A stretch of 39,803 nucleotides of DNA from Ignavibacteria bacterium. Lineage in GTDB: Bacteria > Bacteroidota > Ignavibacteria > UBA10030 > SZUA-254. Both the position numbers and the translations under genes were made by a program. The notes under the pieces are model-generated. The model searched no databases. It was not told the origin of the DNA and saw only the letters and a program-made list of their open reading frames with translations. The DNA lies in the NCBI GenBank assembly GCA_003235555.1, contig QJVY01000028.1, forward strand, positions 1-39,803. The letters run 5' to 3'. Below are positions 17,266-25,148 of the stretch, piece by piece; positions within the stretch are counted from its first letter, which is position 1, and every line of letters begins with the position of its first letter.

Positions 17266-18156
17266 TCAGTCGCGCCGGATCCTGACGCTGCCGAAGCCGG
17301 CCTCGACGCGGATGTTGAGCCTTCCGCCGGCCGACCGGTAGTTGTCGGTCTGGTACTCTGTGTCGGACTGCTTGACGAATTCGGGGTCGATATCGAACTC
17401 GCAGATCCAGCTCTTGTCGTAGAGGATCCGGGCTCCGATATTGGAGGGAATGGTGATGGTGAGCGTACCCAACCCGACCTCCGCGTCGACGTCCGCCTCG
17501 TTTTTCAGGGCGCCGCTGAAGTCCAGCGAGTACCGGCCGACGCCCCCCTCGAAACGGAGATGTTTGAAGTTGGCGTTGCCGAGACCCATCGCGCGGAACT
17601 TGCTGAGGCCCGCTTCGATGGTCATGTTGTCAATGCGGTTTCGGTTGGGTTCATTGAACGCCAGCCTCACCGATGACGCGCCGGTGGAGAGATCGAAGTC
17701 CTTGACGTTCAGGCCCGACATGTCGATGTCCCCCTCGCCCAGGCCGAGCTCGATGTCGAACGAAATGGGGATGGCGTCGGTGTACCGGAGGTTCCAGGAG
17801 GTCGATTCCAGGTTCCACGACCTGTGTTTCCCCTTGCCTTTCTTCTCCTTCCCCTCCGGACTCAGGTCGACCGAAACGTACCCGATGCCGTCCCTTTCGG
17901 AGTAGTCGATCTCGCCCCTGCCGCTGCCCGATTCCTCGGTTGCCCGCTCGGCGTCGAGTATGGACGAGGCGTTTCCGCGTGAAACGGAGATGTCCGCGAG
18001 CCCGCCCTCGATGGTCACCTTGAGTTCCTTCTCGTTGCCGAGGGGGATCTTCTTGAAGGGCTTGAAGTCGGTCAGGATCATCGCGAACCCGGTCAGGCCC
18101 ACGAAGAGGGCCATGGCCGCCGCAATCCGGACAGATGTTTTGTTCAGGTTTTTCAT
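17266..18156 (-). CDS. Toast-rack/DUF4097-like envelope protein
   Basis: 296 residues. There is one N-terminal hydrophobic segment ('IAAAMALFVGLTGFAMIL') that could be a signal anchor. The remainder is a regular right-handed beta-helix-like series ('FDIELGLGEGDIDMSGLNV', 'FEGGVGRYSLDFSGAL', 'AEVGLGTLTITIP', 'EAGFGSVRIRRD'), as in the toast-rack domains of LiaF/YvqF and DUF4097 proteins. These domains occur in cell-envelope stress systems. The gene sits 43 bases downstream of an ECF sigma factor and shares its promoter and a terminator, so it is either the regulator of that sigma factor or its target. It has no recognisable zinc-finger anti-sigma motif. Confidence 0.75.
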   Translation of the reverse strand: MKNLNKTSVRIAAAMALFVGLTGFAMILTDFKPFKKIPLGNEKELKVTIEGGLADISVSRGNASSILDAERATEESGSGRGEIDYSERDGIGYVSVDLSPEGKEKKGKGKHRSWNLESTSWNLRYTDAIPISFDIELGLGEGDIDMSGLNVKDFDLSTGASSVRLAFNEPNRNRIDNMTIEAGLSKFRAMGLGNANFKHLRFEGGVGRYSLDFSGALKNEADVDAEVGLGTLTITIPSNIGARILYDKSWICEFDIDPEFVKQSDTEYQTDNYRSAGGRLNIRVEAGFGSVRIRRD

Positions 18157-18199
18157 GGCTGTTCTACAGTAGAGCGTACGGATTTCCCGCGCTGTTGTT

Positions 18200-18877
18200 T
18201 CAATAGTGGGGAATACGGTCGCGTAAATACTTGTACAGGAGTTCCCGGGCCCTGAAAATATGCGCTTTTACCGTCCCTATCGGTATTTTGAGGATTTTGG
18301 CTATTTCGGCGTAATCCCGCTCCTCGTTGTGCCTCATGATGATCACTTTCCGGTATTTCGGGGGCAGGCGGGCGATGGCCTCCGAGATGACGACAGATTT
18401 CTGGTCCCGGATGATCACCCTGTCCGGTTCGTAGGTCGAGTCCGGGAGCTCGATGCTGTAGTCGGAATCCCCGTGGGAAATCGGCTTGTTGATCGACATC
18501 GTGTGCAGCTTCTTCTTCCGGATGTAGTCGATGCTGCTGTTGGTCGCGATCTTGTAGAGCCACGTCGAGAACGCGTATTCGCGGTTGAAATTCCGAAGGG
18601 ACGCGAACGCCTTGACGAAGGTTTCCTGCGTGAGGTCCTCCACCTGCGCCCTGTCGCGGATGATCCTGTAGATGAGATTGAAGATGGCGTCGCGGTATTT
18701 CTTCATCAGCTCCCTGAACGCGAGCTGATCGCCGCCGAGCGCGGCGCTGATCAGGACCAGGTCCTGCCTGCGGGACTGGATCCGGGCGGGTGAGGGCCGG
18801 GCATCGCCCCCGCGGACGGCCGGTTTTTTCGGCTTCCGCTTCGGAGTGCGCTTCGTGTTTTTTTTTGATTTGGCCAT
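18200..18877 (-). CDS. RNA polymerase ECF-type sigma factor
   Basis: 225 residues. The sigma region 2 is 'FRELMKKYRDAIFNLIYR' through 'VEDLTQETFVKAF' and 'FSTWLYKIATNSSIDYIRK'. Region 4 is 'LPPKYRKVIIMRHNEERDYAEIAK' and 'IPIGTVKAHIFRARELLYKYL', the helix-turn-helix that reads the -35. There is a lysine-rich N-terminal extension of about 30 residues ('MAKSKKNTKRTPKRKPKKP') not usual for the family. It has its own good sigma-70-type promoter, so it is not obviously autoregulated. No classical anti-sigma gene follows; the neighbour is a toast-rack protein. Confidence 0.93.
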   Translation of the reverse strand: MAKSKKNTKRTPKRKPKKPAVRGGDARPSPARIQSRRQDLVLISAALGGDQLAFRELMKKYRDAIFNLIYRIIRDRAQVEDLTQETFVKAFASLRNFNREYAFSTWLYKIATNSSIDYIRKKKLHTMSINKPISHGDSDYSIELPDSTYEPDRVIIRDQKSVVISEAIARLPPKYRKVIIMRHNEERDYAEIAKILKIPIGTVKAHIFRARELLYKYLRDRIPHY

Positions 18878-18905
18878 TCACCGGATTGAAGACAGCGAGC
18901 GGGAT

Positions 18906-18934
18906 ATAATAGCGAAAAACGGCGCGGGACGCAA
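18906..18934 (-). promoter_or_regulatory. Promoter of the ECF sigma gene
   Basis: On the minus strand: TTGCGT (18934-18929), a 17-base spacer, TATTAT (18911-18906). The predicted leader is about 20 bases to the ATG at 18877. It is divergent from, and close to, the tmk promoter. Confidence 0.6.
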
Positions 18935-18963
18935 GACCGTTTCGGCCTCGCGGCGGCCGTTTC

Positions 18964-18992
18964 TTGATCGGGAAACGGATTTTGCATACAAT
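18964..18992 (+). promoter_or_regulatory. Promoter of tmk-ctpA (near leaderless)
   Basis: TTGATC (18964-18969), a 17-base spacer, TACAAT (18987-18992). The ATG of tmk lies nine bases after the -10, so the leader would be at most a few bases and cannot hold a working Shine-Dalgarno. The AGAAGG right before the ATG is too close to serve. Confidence 0.55.
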
Positions 18993-19001
18993 GTCAGAAG
19001 G

Positions 19002-19634
19002 ATGTTCATCACTTTCGAAGGCATAGATTTTTCCGGCAAGTCGACGCAGGCCGGCCTCGCCGCCACCCGTCTCGAATCGCTCGGACACAAGGTCCGCCTG
19101 CTCCGCGAGCCGGGGGGGACGGGCCTCTCCGAGCGCATCCGCGAACTCCTGCTGGACCGCGACAACGTGCCCATCGACCCGCTCTCGGAACTGATGCTCT
19201 TCTCGGCAGCGCGCGCGCAGCTCGTCCAGGAGGTCATTCTTCCTGCGCTGCGCGACGGGACGATCGTCGTCTGCGACCGCTTTTTCGATTCGACCACGGC
19301 CTACCAGGGTTACGGGCGGAACCTCCCCCTCGGGGAGATCCGGTCCCTCAACCGCTTCAGCACGGCGGGAACGACGCCCGACCTCACGCTGTTCGTGGAT
19401 GTGGACCCCGACGAGATCATGCAGCGGAAGATCCGGGCGGGCCAGGAACCCGACCGGATGGAACGGTCCGGGGATGTTTTTTTTAGGATGGTGGCGGAGG
19501 GCTACCGAACGATCGCCCGCGACGAACCGGAACGCGTGGTGGTCATCGGGGGGATGGGGACGATCGAGGAGACGCACGAGAAAATCTGGAAGCACGTGGA
19601 GAGAATACTATCAGGAACGAGGAGCGCTTCATGA
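19002..19634 (+). CDS. tmk: Thymidylate kinase
   Basis: 210 residues; it phosphorylates dTMP to dTDP. The start ATG at 19002 gives the standard N-terminus 'MFITFEGIDFSGKSTQ'; the ORF track's start at 18846 would lie upstream of the predicted promoter. The P-loop reads 'GIDFSGKST' (most enzymes have DGAGK or DGSGK, so the Phe is a mild variant). 'LREPGGTGLSERIR' and 'VCDRFFDSTTAYQGYGR' (DR motif and LID) are intact. Its stop overlaps the start of the S41 protease (ATGA). Confidence 0.96.
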   Translation: MFITFEGIDFSGKSTQAGLAATRLESLGHKVRLLREPGGTGLSERIRELLLDRDNVPIDPLSELMLFSAARAQLVQEVILPALRDGTIVVCDRFFDSTTAYQGYGRNLPLGEIRSLNRFSTAGTTPDLTLFVDVDPDEIMQRKIRAGQEPDRMERSGDVFFRMVAEGYRTIARDEPERVVVIGGMGTIEETHEKIWKHVERILSGTRSAS

Positions 19635-21292
19635 AGGGATTTTTCAGGAAAATGTCACGCGGACCGTTCTCACGGGCGGGGGTGGTCGTCCTGCTGGCGG
19701 TCATTTCGGGGTTCACCTGGCAGGGGGACGATCTCTTCTACCGGATCAACAAGGGGATCGACGTCTACGGCAGGGTGTACCGTGAAGTGTCGATGAACTA
19801 CGTCGACGAGATCGACCCGATGGATCTCATGGAGTCGGGGGTCGACGGGATGCTCTCGTCGCTCGACCCCTACACGAACTTCATCAACGACGAGGAGGGG
19901 GACGAGGTCGACCTCATCACCTACGGGAAATACGGGGGCATCGGCATCACCGTGGCGACACGCGACGGCAAGATCACCGTCATGAGCGTCATGGACGGGT
20001 ACAGCGCGCAGCGCCAGGGGATCCTTCCCGGGGACAGGATCATCCGGATCGACGACCGGACCCTCTCCGACCTGAAACCCTCCGAGATCCGCGTGCTGAC
20101 CCGGGGCACTCCGGGCACCGAGGTGAAACTCCGGGTGGAGCGCGACGGGGAGGACGCCCCGCTCGATTTCATCCTCACGCGCGAGGAGATCCGCCTGCGG
20201 AACGTCAGCTACTCGGGGATGATCGGGGACGGGGTCGCCTACATCCGGCTGGACCGGTTTTCGCGGGACGCGGGCGACGAGATCGCCCTCGCCCTGAAGG
20301 ATTTCCGACTCCGGGAAAACCTCAAGGGCGTCGTCCTGGACCTCCGGAACAACCCCGGAGGCCTCCTCGAGGCAGCGGTGGACGTCGTGGAAAAATTCGT
20401 GCCGAGGGGAAGCCTCATCGTGAGTACGCGGGGAAGGAAACAGGAATCGGAACGCCGCTACGTCTCCGGCGCGGACCCCCTCATGCCGGACATTCCGCTC
20501 GTCGTTTTGATCAACAACAGGAGCGCGAGCGCGAGCGAGATCGTGGCCGCGGCAATCCAGGACCTCGACCGGGGGATCATCCTCGGGACGAGAAGTTTCG
20601 GGAAGGGCCTCGTCCAGACGGTCGTCCCGCTGGTGTACAACACCCAGCTGAAAATCACCACCGCCAAGTACTACACACCGAGCGGCCGCTGCCTGCAGGA
20701 GATCGACTACTCGCGGGGAGGGGCGGCGGACACGTCCGGGGAGAAGGAAACGTTCAGGACGCTCCGGGGCCGGAACGAATACGGCAACGGCGGCGTGACG
20801 CCCGATACCGTCGTCGACGAGAGGGCCCTCAGCCCCCTCACCACGGCCTTGCTGGGACGTTCCCTGTTTTTCCGGTTCGCGAGTTCGTACCGGAGCGACC
20901 ATCCGGGGCCGGTCGCGGCGACCGAACCGCTGCTGGCGATGTTCAGGGAATTCATCGCGGAACAGGATTTCAGGTACGAGGACGAAACGGTCGCGCACAT
21001 CAACGAAACCATCGACCTGGTGAGGGAATCGGGTGGCGACACGAGCGTGATCGCCGACCTGACCGGCGCCAGGGACCGCCACGTGGAGAGGGTGGAGAAT
21101 TCGTTCTCCGACCACGCCGGTGAAATTCTCTCGGCCATCGTCACCGAACTCAGGGGCCTCGAGGGGGGGGAGGAGGCACGGATCGCCTCGACGCTCGGGG
21201 ACGATCCGCAGGTACAGGCCGGTGCCGCGCTTGCCGGCGACGGGAGCGAGTACAGGAGACGACTCACCTACGGGTCGGGGGACGAGCGCTAG
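19631..21292 (+). CDS. S41-family C-terminal processing protease (CtpA-like)
   Basis: 553 residues. An N-terminal membrane segment ('GVVVLLAVISGFTW') is followed by the helical lid region ('YREVSMNYVDEIDPMDLMESGVDGMLSSLDPYT'), a PDZ domain ('KYGGIGITVATRDGKITV', 'QGILPGDRIIRID') and the serine protease core. The catalytic serine is in 'NNRSASASEIV' and the lysine in 'RSFGKGLVQT'. It acts in the periplasm on C-termini of envelope proteins. The 130 residues after the core are an acidic, helical extension that I do not recognise. Translation is coupled to tmk. Its stop codon shares the tetranucleotide CTAG with the stop of the convergent GT-C gene. Confidence 0.95.
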   Translation: MKGFFRKMSRGPFSRAGVVVLLAVISGFTWQGDDLFYRINKGIDVYGRVYREVSMNYVDEIDPMDLMESGVDGMLSSLDPYTNFINDEEGDEVDLITYGKYGGIGITVATRDGKITVMSVMDGYSAQRQGILPGDRIIRIDDRTLSDLKPSEIRVLTRGTPGTEVKLRVERDGEDAPLDFILTREEIRLRNVSYSGMIGDGVAYIRLDRFSRDAGDEIALALKDFRLRENLKGVVLDLRNNPGGLLEAAVDVVEKFVPRGSLIVSTRGRKQESERRYVSGADPLMPDIPLVVLINNRSASASEIVAAAIQDLDRGIILGTRSFGKGLVQTVVPLVYNTQLKITTAKYYTPSGRCLQEIDYSRGGAADTSGEKETFRTLRGRNEYGNGGVTPDTVVDERALSPLTTALLGRSLFFRFASSYRSDHPGPVAATEPLLAMFREFIAEQDFRYEDETVAHINETIDLVRESGGDTSVIADLTGARDRHVERVENSFSDHAGEILSAIVTELRGLEGGEEARIASTLGDDPQVQAGAALAGDGSEYRRRLTYGSGDER

Positions 21293-22938
21293 AACCTGAC
21301 CCGGCGACGGGGCCAGCTGAACTTCGCCAGCGCCGAATCGACGGCGGCGTTCGGGCGGATGTACAACACAGAGAGCGCGTACCCGTCCCCTATCGGGACG
21401 TCCATCAGCGTTGCGTTCAGGTGCGGCGGACCGTCGTTCGGCACCAGGGGGAGAGGGACGGAAGCCCCCTCCCCCCGTGAGACGATCGGGTGCGAGATGA
21501 CGAGGTTCACCCCCGTCCGGTTCAGGTACGACAGGGGGAGGACGCGCTGGTGCCCGGGGATGTACCCGACCAGCACCCCCCCGTACTCCCCCTTCGGAGA
21601 GTTGATCCCCAGCATGTCCACGGCACGCAATCCCGAATAATACGGTATCGCCCCCGCCGCAGTCGTGGCAATCACCACGGAATCTCCCGGGGAAAAGATC
21701 CCCCCGAGGGTCCTGCCGATCCCGACCCAGTTTTCCGCCGGTGAGGTGAGGTGCCCTTCGAGCATCGGCACCGGCTCCACCCCCGTGGCCTGATCGTACG
21801 AAAAGGTCAGGGCGTGGTGGACACTCCCGCCGAGAACCAGCAGTACGCCCGCCACCCGCAACCACCGCCGCGGGGCGCAGATCCTGAGCATCCACACCAG
21901 GAGGACGATCATCACGGGAATCACGGGGACCATGAAACGGAACTCCATGAAGTCGCCGCCGATCTTGAGGATGTACGCGAACCAGAGGGAGGTGACGCCG
22001 GCCAGCAGGAACAACGGCCTGTTCTCCCGGAGGAAGAGTTTCCCGAAGAAAAAAACGCAGACGAAGAGAAAGGGGGCGAGGTTGTACGAAACGACGAACG
22101 CGTAAAAATATCTCAGTCCCCGTTCGAGGGTCGAGGCGTTCACCGCCTTGAGATAGAAGGCGTGCGGGAGCAGGTCGCCGTAGTACCAGAGCTTCCACAT
22201 GCACCAGGGCGCGAGGAGTGCGGCGGGAACGAGAATCAACACCGCAAGGTCCCGTACCGCGCGGCGGCGGCCCGCCCCACGGCTTGCGGGTGCGCCGCCG
22301 CCTGTGAAGAGGATCACCCCGAGCCCGGCACCCCAGAGGAGCAGTGCCGAATCCATCCGGGAGAGGACCGCGATCGTCGCGAGGAGGGCGAGCATCGAGA
22401 GGGCCCGGCGAGGGTCCGAGGCGCCGGCGACCGTCCGGACCGCGACGACGAAACCCGCGAGAGAGAGCGCGGTGACCATCTGGGTCTCGAGCCCCCCGGT
22501 CGCGTAGGACGAGAAGGTGTAGTTGGTCCCCGTCAGGAGGACCGCGAGAACCGCGTCCGCGACCGACAGGCCGGCCGCCAGTGCCAGCCGCCAGGTGAAC
22601 AGCAGGGACAGGGAGAAGCAGGCCAGCCCGAGGACCACGGTGAACGGCACGGGGTCGAAGCCGAGGCGCATGCCCGCGGCGATGAGGATCGTCCAGAGGA
22701 AATTCGTGTAACCCTCCACCGCCTCCCCGGGGTTCCACACCAGGCCGAGACCGTCGGCGAGATTGCGGGCGTACCTGAAGGAGATGAAGGCGTCGTCCTG
22801 GATGAACCGGTTGACCCACGCCAGTGCCACCAGCGCGGCGACGAGCAGCGGGAGAATCCATCCGGCGTTCCTCTCCGTGGCCGTGAGGGGGGCGGTGTCC
22901 GGCGGGGCGGGGGCGGCGAAGGTCGTCGTGCCGGGCAT
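21289..22938 (-). CDS. GT-C-type polytopic membrane glycosyltransferase
   Basis: 549 residues from the ATG at 22938, eight bases after the stop of the upstream TPR protein; the longer ORF to 23442 is a shadow. About 10-12 hydrophobic helices. A conserved loop right after the first helix, 'NRFIQDDAFISFRYARN...WNPGEAVEGYTNFLW', has the acidic pair and motif that I associate with GT-C enzymes such as mycobacterial AftB and related uncharacterised proteins. The C-terminal 170 residues are soluble and periplasmic ('AAGAIPYYSGLRAVDMLGINSP'). Such enzymes move sugars from polyprenyl-phosphate donors on the outer face of the inner membrane. Donor and acceptor are unknown. Confidence 0.8.
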   Translation of the reverse strand: MPGTTTFAAPAPPDTAPLTATERNAGWILPLLVAALVALAWVNRFIQDDAFISFRYARNLADGLGLVWNPGEAVEGYTNFLWTILIAAGMRLGFDPVPFTVVLGLACFSLSLLFTWRLALAAGLSVADAVLAVLLTGTNYTFSSYATGGLETQMVTALSLAGFVVAVRTVAGASDPRRALSMLALLATIAVLSRMDSALLLWGAGLGVILFTGGGAPASRGAGRRRAVRDLAVLILVPAALLAPWCMWKLWYYGDLLPHAFYLKAVNASTLERGLRYFYAFVVSYNLAPFLFVCVFFFGKLFLRENRPLFLLAGVTSLWFAYILKIGGDFMEFRFMVPVIPVMIVLLVWMLRICAPRRWLRVAGVLLVLGGSVHHALTFSYDQATGVEPVPMLEGHLTSPAENWVGIGRTLGGIFSPGDSVVIATTAAGAIPYYSGLRAVDMLGINSPKGEYGGVLVGYIPGHQRVLPLSYLNRTGVNLVISHPIVSRGEGASVPLPLVPNDGPPHLNATLMDVPIGDGYALSVLYIRPNAAVDSALAKFSWPRRRVRF

Positions 22939-22946
22939 GGCGGGCC

Positions 22947-24950
22947 CTACCGGCCGGTGGTGTCCGAGAGGATTTTCCGGGCGGCGTCGTTTCCGAAGCG
23001 GGCCGAAAAGAGGAACGACGTGCGGCCCCCCTCCGGGTCGCCGAGGGCCACCTGCGAACGCCCGAGGTTGAACCACGCGTCGGCGAACGCGGTGTCGATT
23101 TCCACTGCCCGTGCGAAATACCGCGCCGCCGTCCCGAAGTCCCCGCGGCGCGCCAGGACGATGCCGAGGTTGTTCCACCCGGAGGCGGACCCGGAGTCGG
23201 CCGCCAGCGCTGCCGCGTAATATCGTCCGGCGTCCCCGAGCCGGTTCTCCCCGAGGGCCAGGTTCCCGGATTCGATCGAAAGGTTCACGACGGCGTCCCT
23301 CGTCACCGGGTTGTCCCCGAATGTCCGGAGCCACCGCGCGAATGCCCCGGTGACCGCCTCCGCGCCTGCGCCGCGCATGTTGACCACGACGTTCCGGTAC
23401 CCGCGCACGTCGCCCGGGTAGAGGTCGAGATATCTCTCCCACAGCGCGGCCGATTTTTCCTCCGCGGCGCCCGCCTGCCGGTAATACCGCGACAGGTAGA
23501 GACTCCCGTTGTACATGCCACCCTGACCGAGGAGATCGGGATCGAGGAGGGATGTGAAGCGTTCGATCGACGCCGCGGGGGAGGAGTTCACCGTGAACCA
23601 GAGGAGGGAGCAGATCAGGCCCATCCCTCCGGCGACGAGGGCGGGGCGGGGATCGTCAGCCGCGGGTACGCGGCGGAAATACACCGCCAGGGCGGTGAGG
23701 GTGAGGAGGTACGAATAGGGGGCGACGACGTCCCAGTCGCGCGCCGTGCCGAGGTCGAACTTCGCCACGAGCGTGAAACACACGACGGGTCCGCACGCGG
23801 TGAACAGGAACTTCCGCACGTCCGGCGCGGGTCCCGGACCCGGGCGTGTTCCGGCCGCGGTCCCCTGCGGGGCGTTCCGGCCGCGGACCCCGGGGACGAG
23901 AGCCGACAAGAGGAGTATCACCGCCGCCCCCCCAAGGAGGACCGTGAGGTTCGCCAGATCGAGCAGATGGAGGGGTGAGAACATCGTGTAGGGGGAGGAG
24001 TACCGTTCGTCGAGGCTTTCGGGGGTGACGATCGGCAGATAATGCCTGTGCGGAACCTGCGAAAAATAATTTCCGACGTCGAACCCGACCGAGGCGAGGG
24101 CGAGCAGCGCCCCCGCAGCGAAGGCCGCCGCGCCGGTCATCACCTGGGCCGCCTGGCCCCGCTTCCATCCCGCGTACGCCAGGTAGAGCAGGGACGGCAG
24201 CATCAGCACCGTCAGGTAGTGCGTGAGGACCTGGAGGAGGAAGGCGAGGGCCACCCATGCGAACGGGAGCCTCCCCCGCAGGAAGCGCACCCCGGAGAGG
24301 AGATAGAGGGACAGCATCAGCAGGACTGAAGAATAGGTCTCCACGTAACCGAAAAAAAGGAGCATCGCCGGCAACGTGCAGAGGAGTAAAAACGAAACCA
24401 GGCGCTCCGCACCGCCGTTGAAGACCGTGCGGACCGTCGCCCACGCGGCGAGGATGAAAGCGGCGCCGAGCACCATGTCGCCGGCGAAGAACGCGTTGAG
24501 GAACCCCCCGTACGTTTTTACGCCGAGAAGATCGGTGACGGCCGAGAAGTACAACGTTGCGAGGGGTTCGTCACGCGGGAGGAGAACCTCCGTTCCCTGG
24601 ATGGCGCCGGCGAAATTCCGGACGAGGAACCAGCTGTCCCCCAGAAGCGGGATCCTCACCCTGAAGAGGAATCCGGTCGCGGCGAAGACCGACAGTGCGA
24701 CGGCGGGGACGAGGAACCTGCGGGAGCCCGCCGAACCCGCGCCGCGGGTGATCGCGCCGGAGGTCCTCCTGTTCGCGGCCGCGGCGAGAAGGAGCAGGAC
24801 CGCCGCAAGGAAGACGAAGGGCGCGGCGGGTCCCAGGAAAGCGAGGAAATGAAATCCCCACGTCGTGCTCCGCGGGAGGAACGGCGCGGCAAGGTAAAGG
24901 GCCGTGAGAGATGCGGCGGTCGCTATTGCTGCAACAATCCTGTTTTTCAT
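22947..24950 (-). CDS. Polytopic membrane protein with C-terminal TPR repeats
   Basis: 667 residues from the ATG at 24950 (MKNRIVAAIATAASL). The ORF track's start at 25085 would sit upstream of the predicted promoter. The first 490 residues hold about 12 hydrophobic helices with a loop 'RIPLLGDSWFLVRNF' after the third, typical of GT-C/PMT-like proteins. A Gly/Pro/Arg-rich linker ('GRNAPQGTAAGTRPGPGPAP') interrupts the membrane part. The last 170 residues are TPR units ('GWNNLGIVLARRGDFGTAARYF', 'AFADAWFNLGRSQVALGDPEGG'). It resembles other uncharacterised GT-C plus TPR proteins of Bacteroidota MAGs. It is coupled to the downstream GT-C gene and divergent from murA. Glycosyl transfer is plausible but not proven. 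Confidence 0.75.
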   Translation of the reverse strand: MKNRIVAAIATAASLTALYLAAPFLPRSTTWGFHFLAFLGPAAPFVFLAAVLLLLAAAANRRTSGAITRGAGSAGSRRFLVPAVALSVFAATGFLFRVRIPLLGDSWFLVRNFAGAIQGTEVLLPRDEPLATLYFSAVTDLLGVKTYGGFLNAFFAGDMVLGAAFILAAWATVRTVFNGGAERLVSFLLLCTLPAMLLFFGYVETYSSVLLMLSLYLLSGVRFLRGRLPFAWVALAFLLQVLTHYLTVLMLPSLLYLAYAGWKRGQAAQVMTGAAAFAAGALLALASVGFDVGNYFSQVPHRHYLPIVTPESLDERYSSPYTMFSPLHLLDLANLTVLLGGAAVILLLSALVPGVRGRNAPQGTAAGTRPGPGPAPDVRKFLFTACGPVVCFTLVAKFDLGTARDWDVVAPYSYLLTLTALAVYFRRVPAADDPRPALVAGGMGLICSLLWFTVNSSPAASIERFTSLLDPDLLGQGGMYNGSLYLSRYYRQAGAAEEKSAALWERYLDLYPGDVRGYRNVVVNMRGAGAEAVTGAFARWLRTFGDNPVTRDAVVNLSIESGNLALGENRLGDAGRYYAAALAADSGSASGWNNLGIVLARRGDFGTAARYFARAVEIDTAFADAWFNLGRSQVALGDPEGGRTSFLFSARFGNDAARKILSDTTGR

Positions 24951-24965
24951 GGACCTCGAGAGGCA

Positions 24966-24985
24966 GGTCCGCCCTCCGGCGGACC
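24966..24985. repeat. Perfect inverted repeat in the leader of the TPR membrane gene
   Basis: GGTCCGCC-CTCC-GGCGGACC forms an 8-bp perfect stem. On the minus strand it lies between the promoter and the ATG at 24950, so it would form a hairpin in the mRNA leader. It has no T-tract and is therefore not a terminator. It may be a dispersed REP-like palindrome or a translation-control hairpin. Confidence 0.45.
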
Positions 24986-25017
24986 GGGGTCGGGATACTA
25001 CTCGGTAAGCATTCGGG

Positions 25018-25046
25018 AAAGTAACATTTCCCGCCGGCGAACGCAA
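25018..25046 (-). promoter_or_regulatory. Promoter of the TPR/GT-C membrane unit
   Basis: On the minus strand: TTGCGT (25046-25041), a 17-base spacer, TACTTT (25023-25018). It would give a leader of about 60 bases containing the hairpin at 24966. It stands divergent from the murA promoter, about 40 bases away. Confidence 0.45.
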
Positions 25047-25084
25047 GACCCCGCCCCCGCAGGGCGGGTAAGTCCCTCGATTCA

Positions 25085-25113
25085 TTGCATATGGGGGGTG
25101 TATAGAGTATATT
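25085..25113 (+). promoter_or_regulatory. Promoter of the murA operon
   Basis: TTGCAT (25085-25090), a 17-base spacer, TATATT (25108-25113). The predicted start near 25120 leaves about 29 bases before the TTG start at 25149 and supports that start over the in-frame positions further upstream. Confidence 0.55.
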
Positions 25114-25148
25114 CCTGCGTAAATTCAACTGAATTCACACGGTACACA

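Noticed and set aside
19670-22861. 1063-residue minus-strand ORF
   Set aside because: It lies antisense to ctpA and out of frame with the GT-C gene; the composition is Arg/Gly/Pro/Val-rich with no domain, as expected for a GC-rich shadow.
21751-23220. 489-residue plus-strand ORF
   Set aside because: Antisense to the GT-C gene; no signal peptide, motif or plausible composition.
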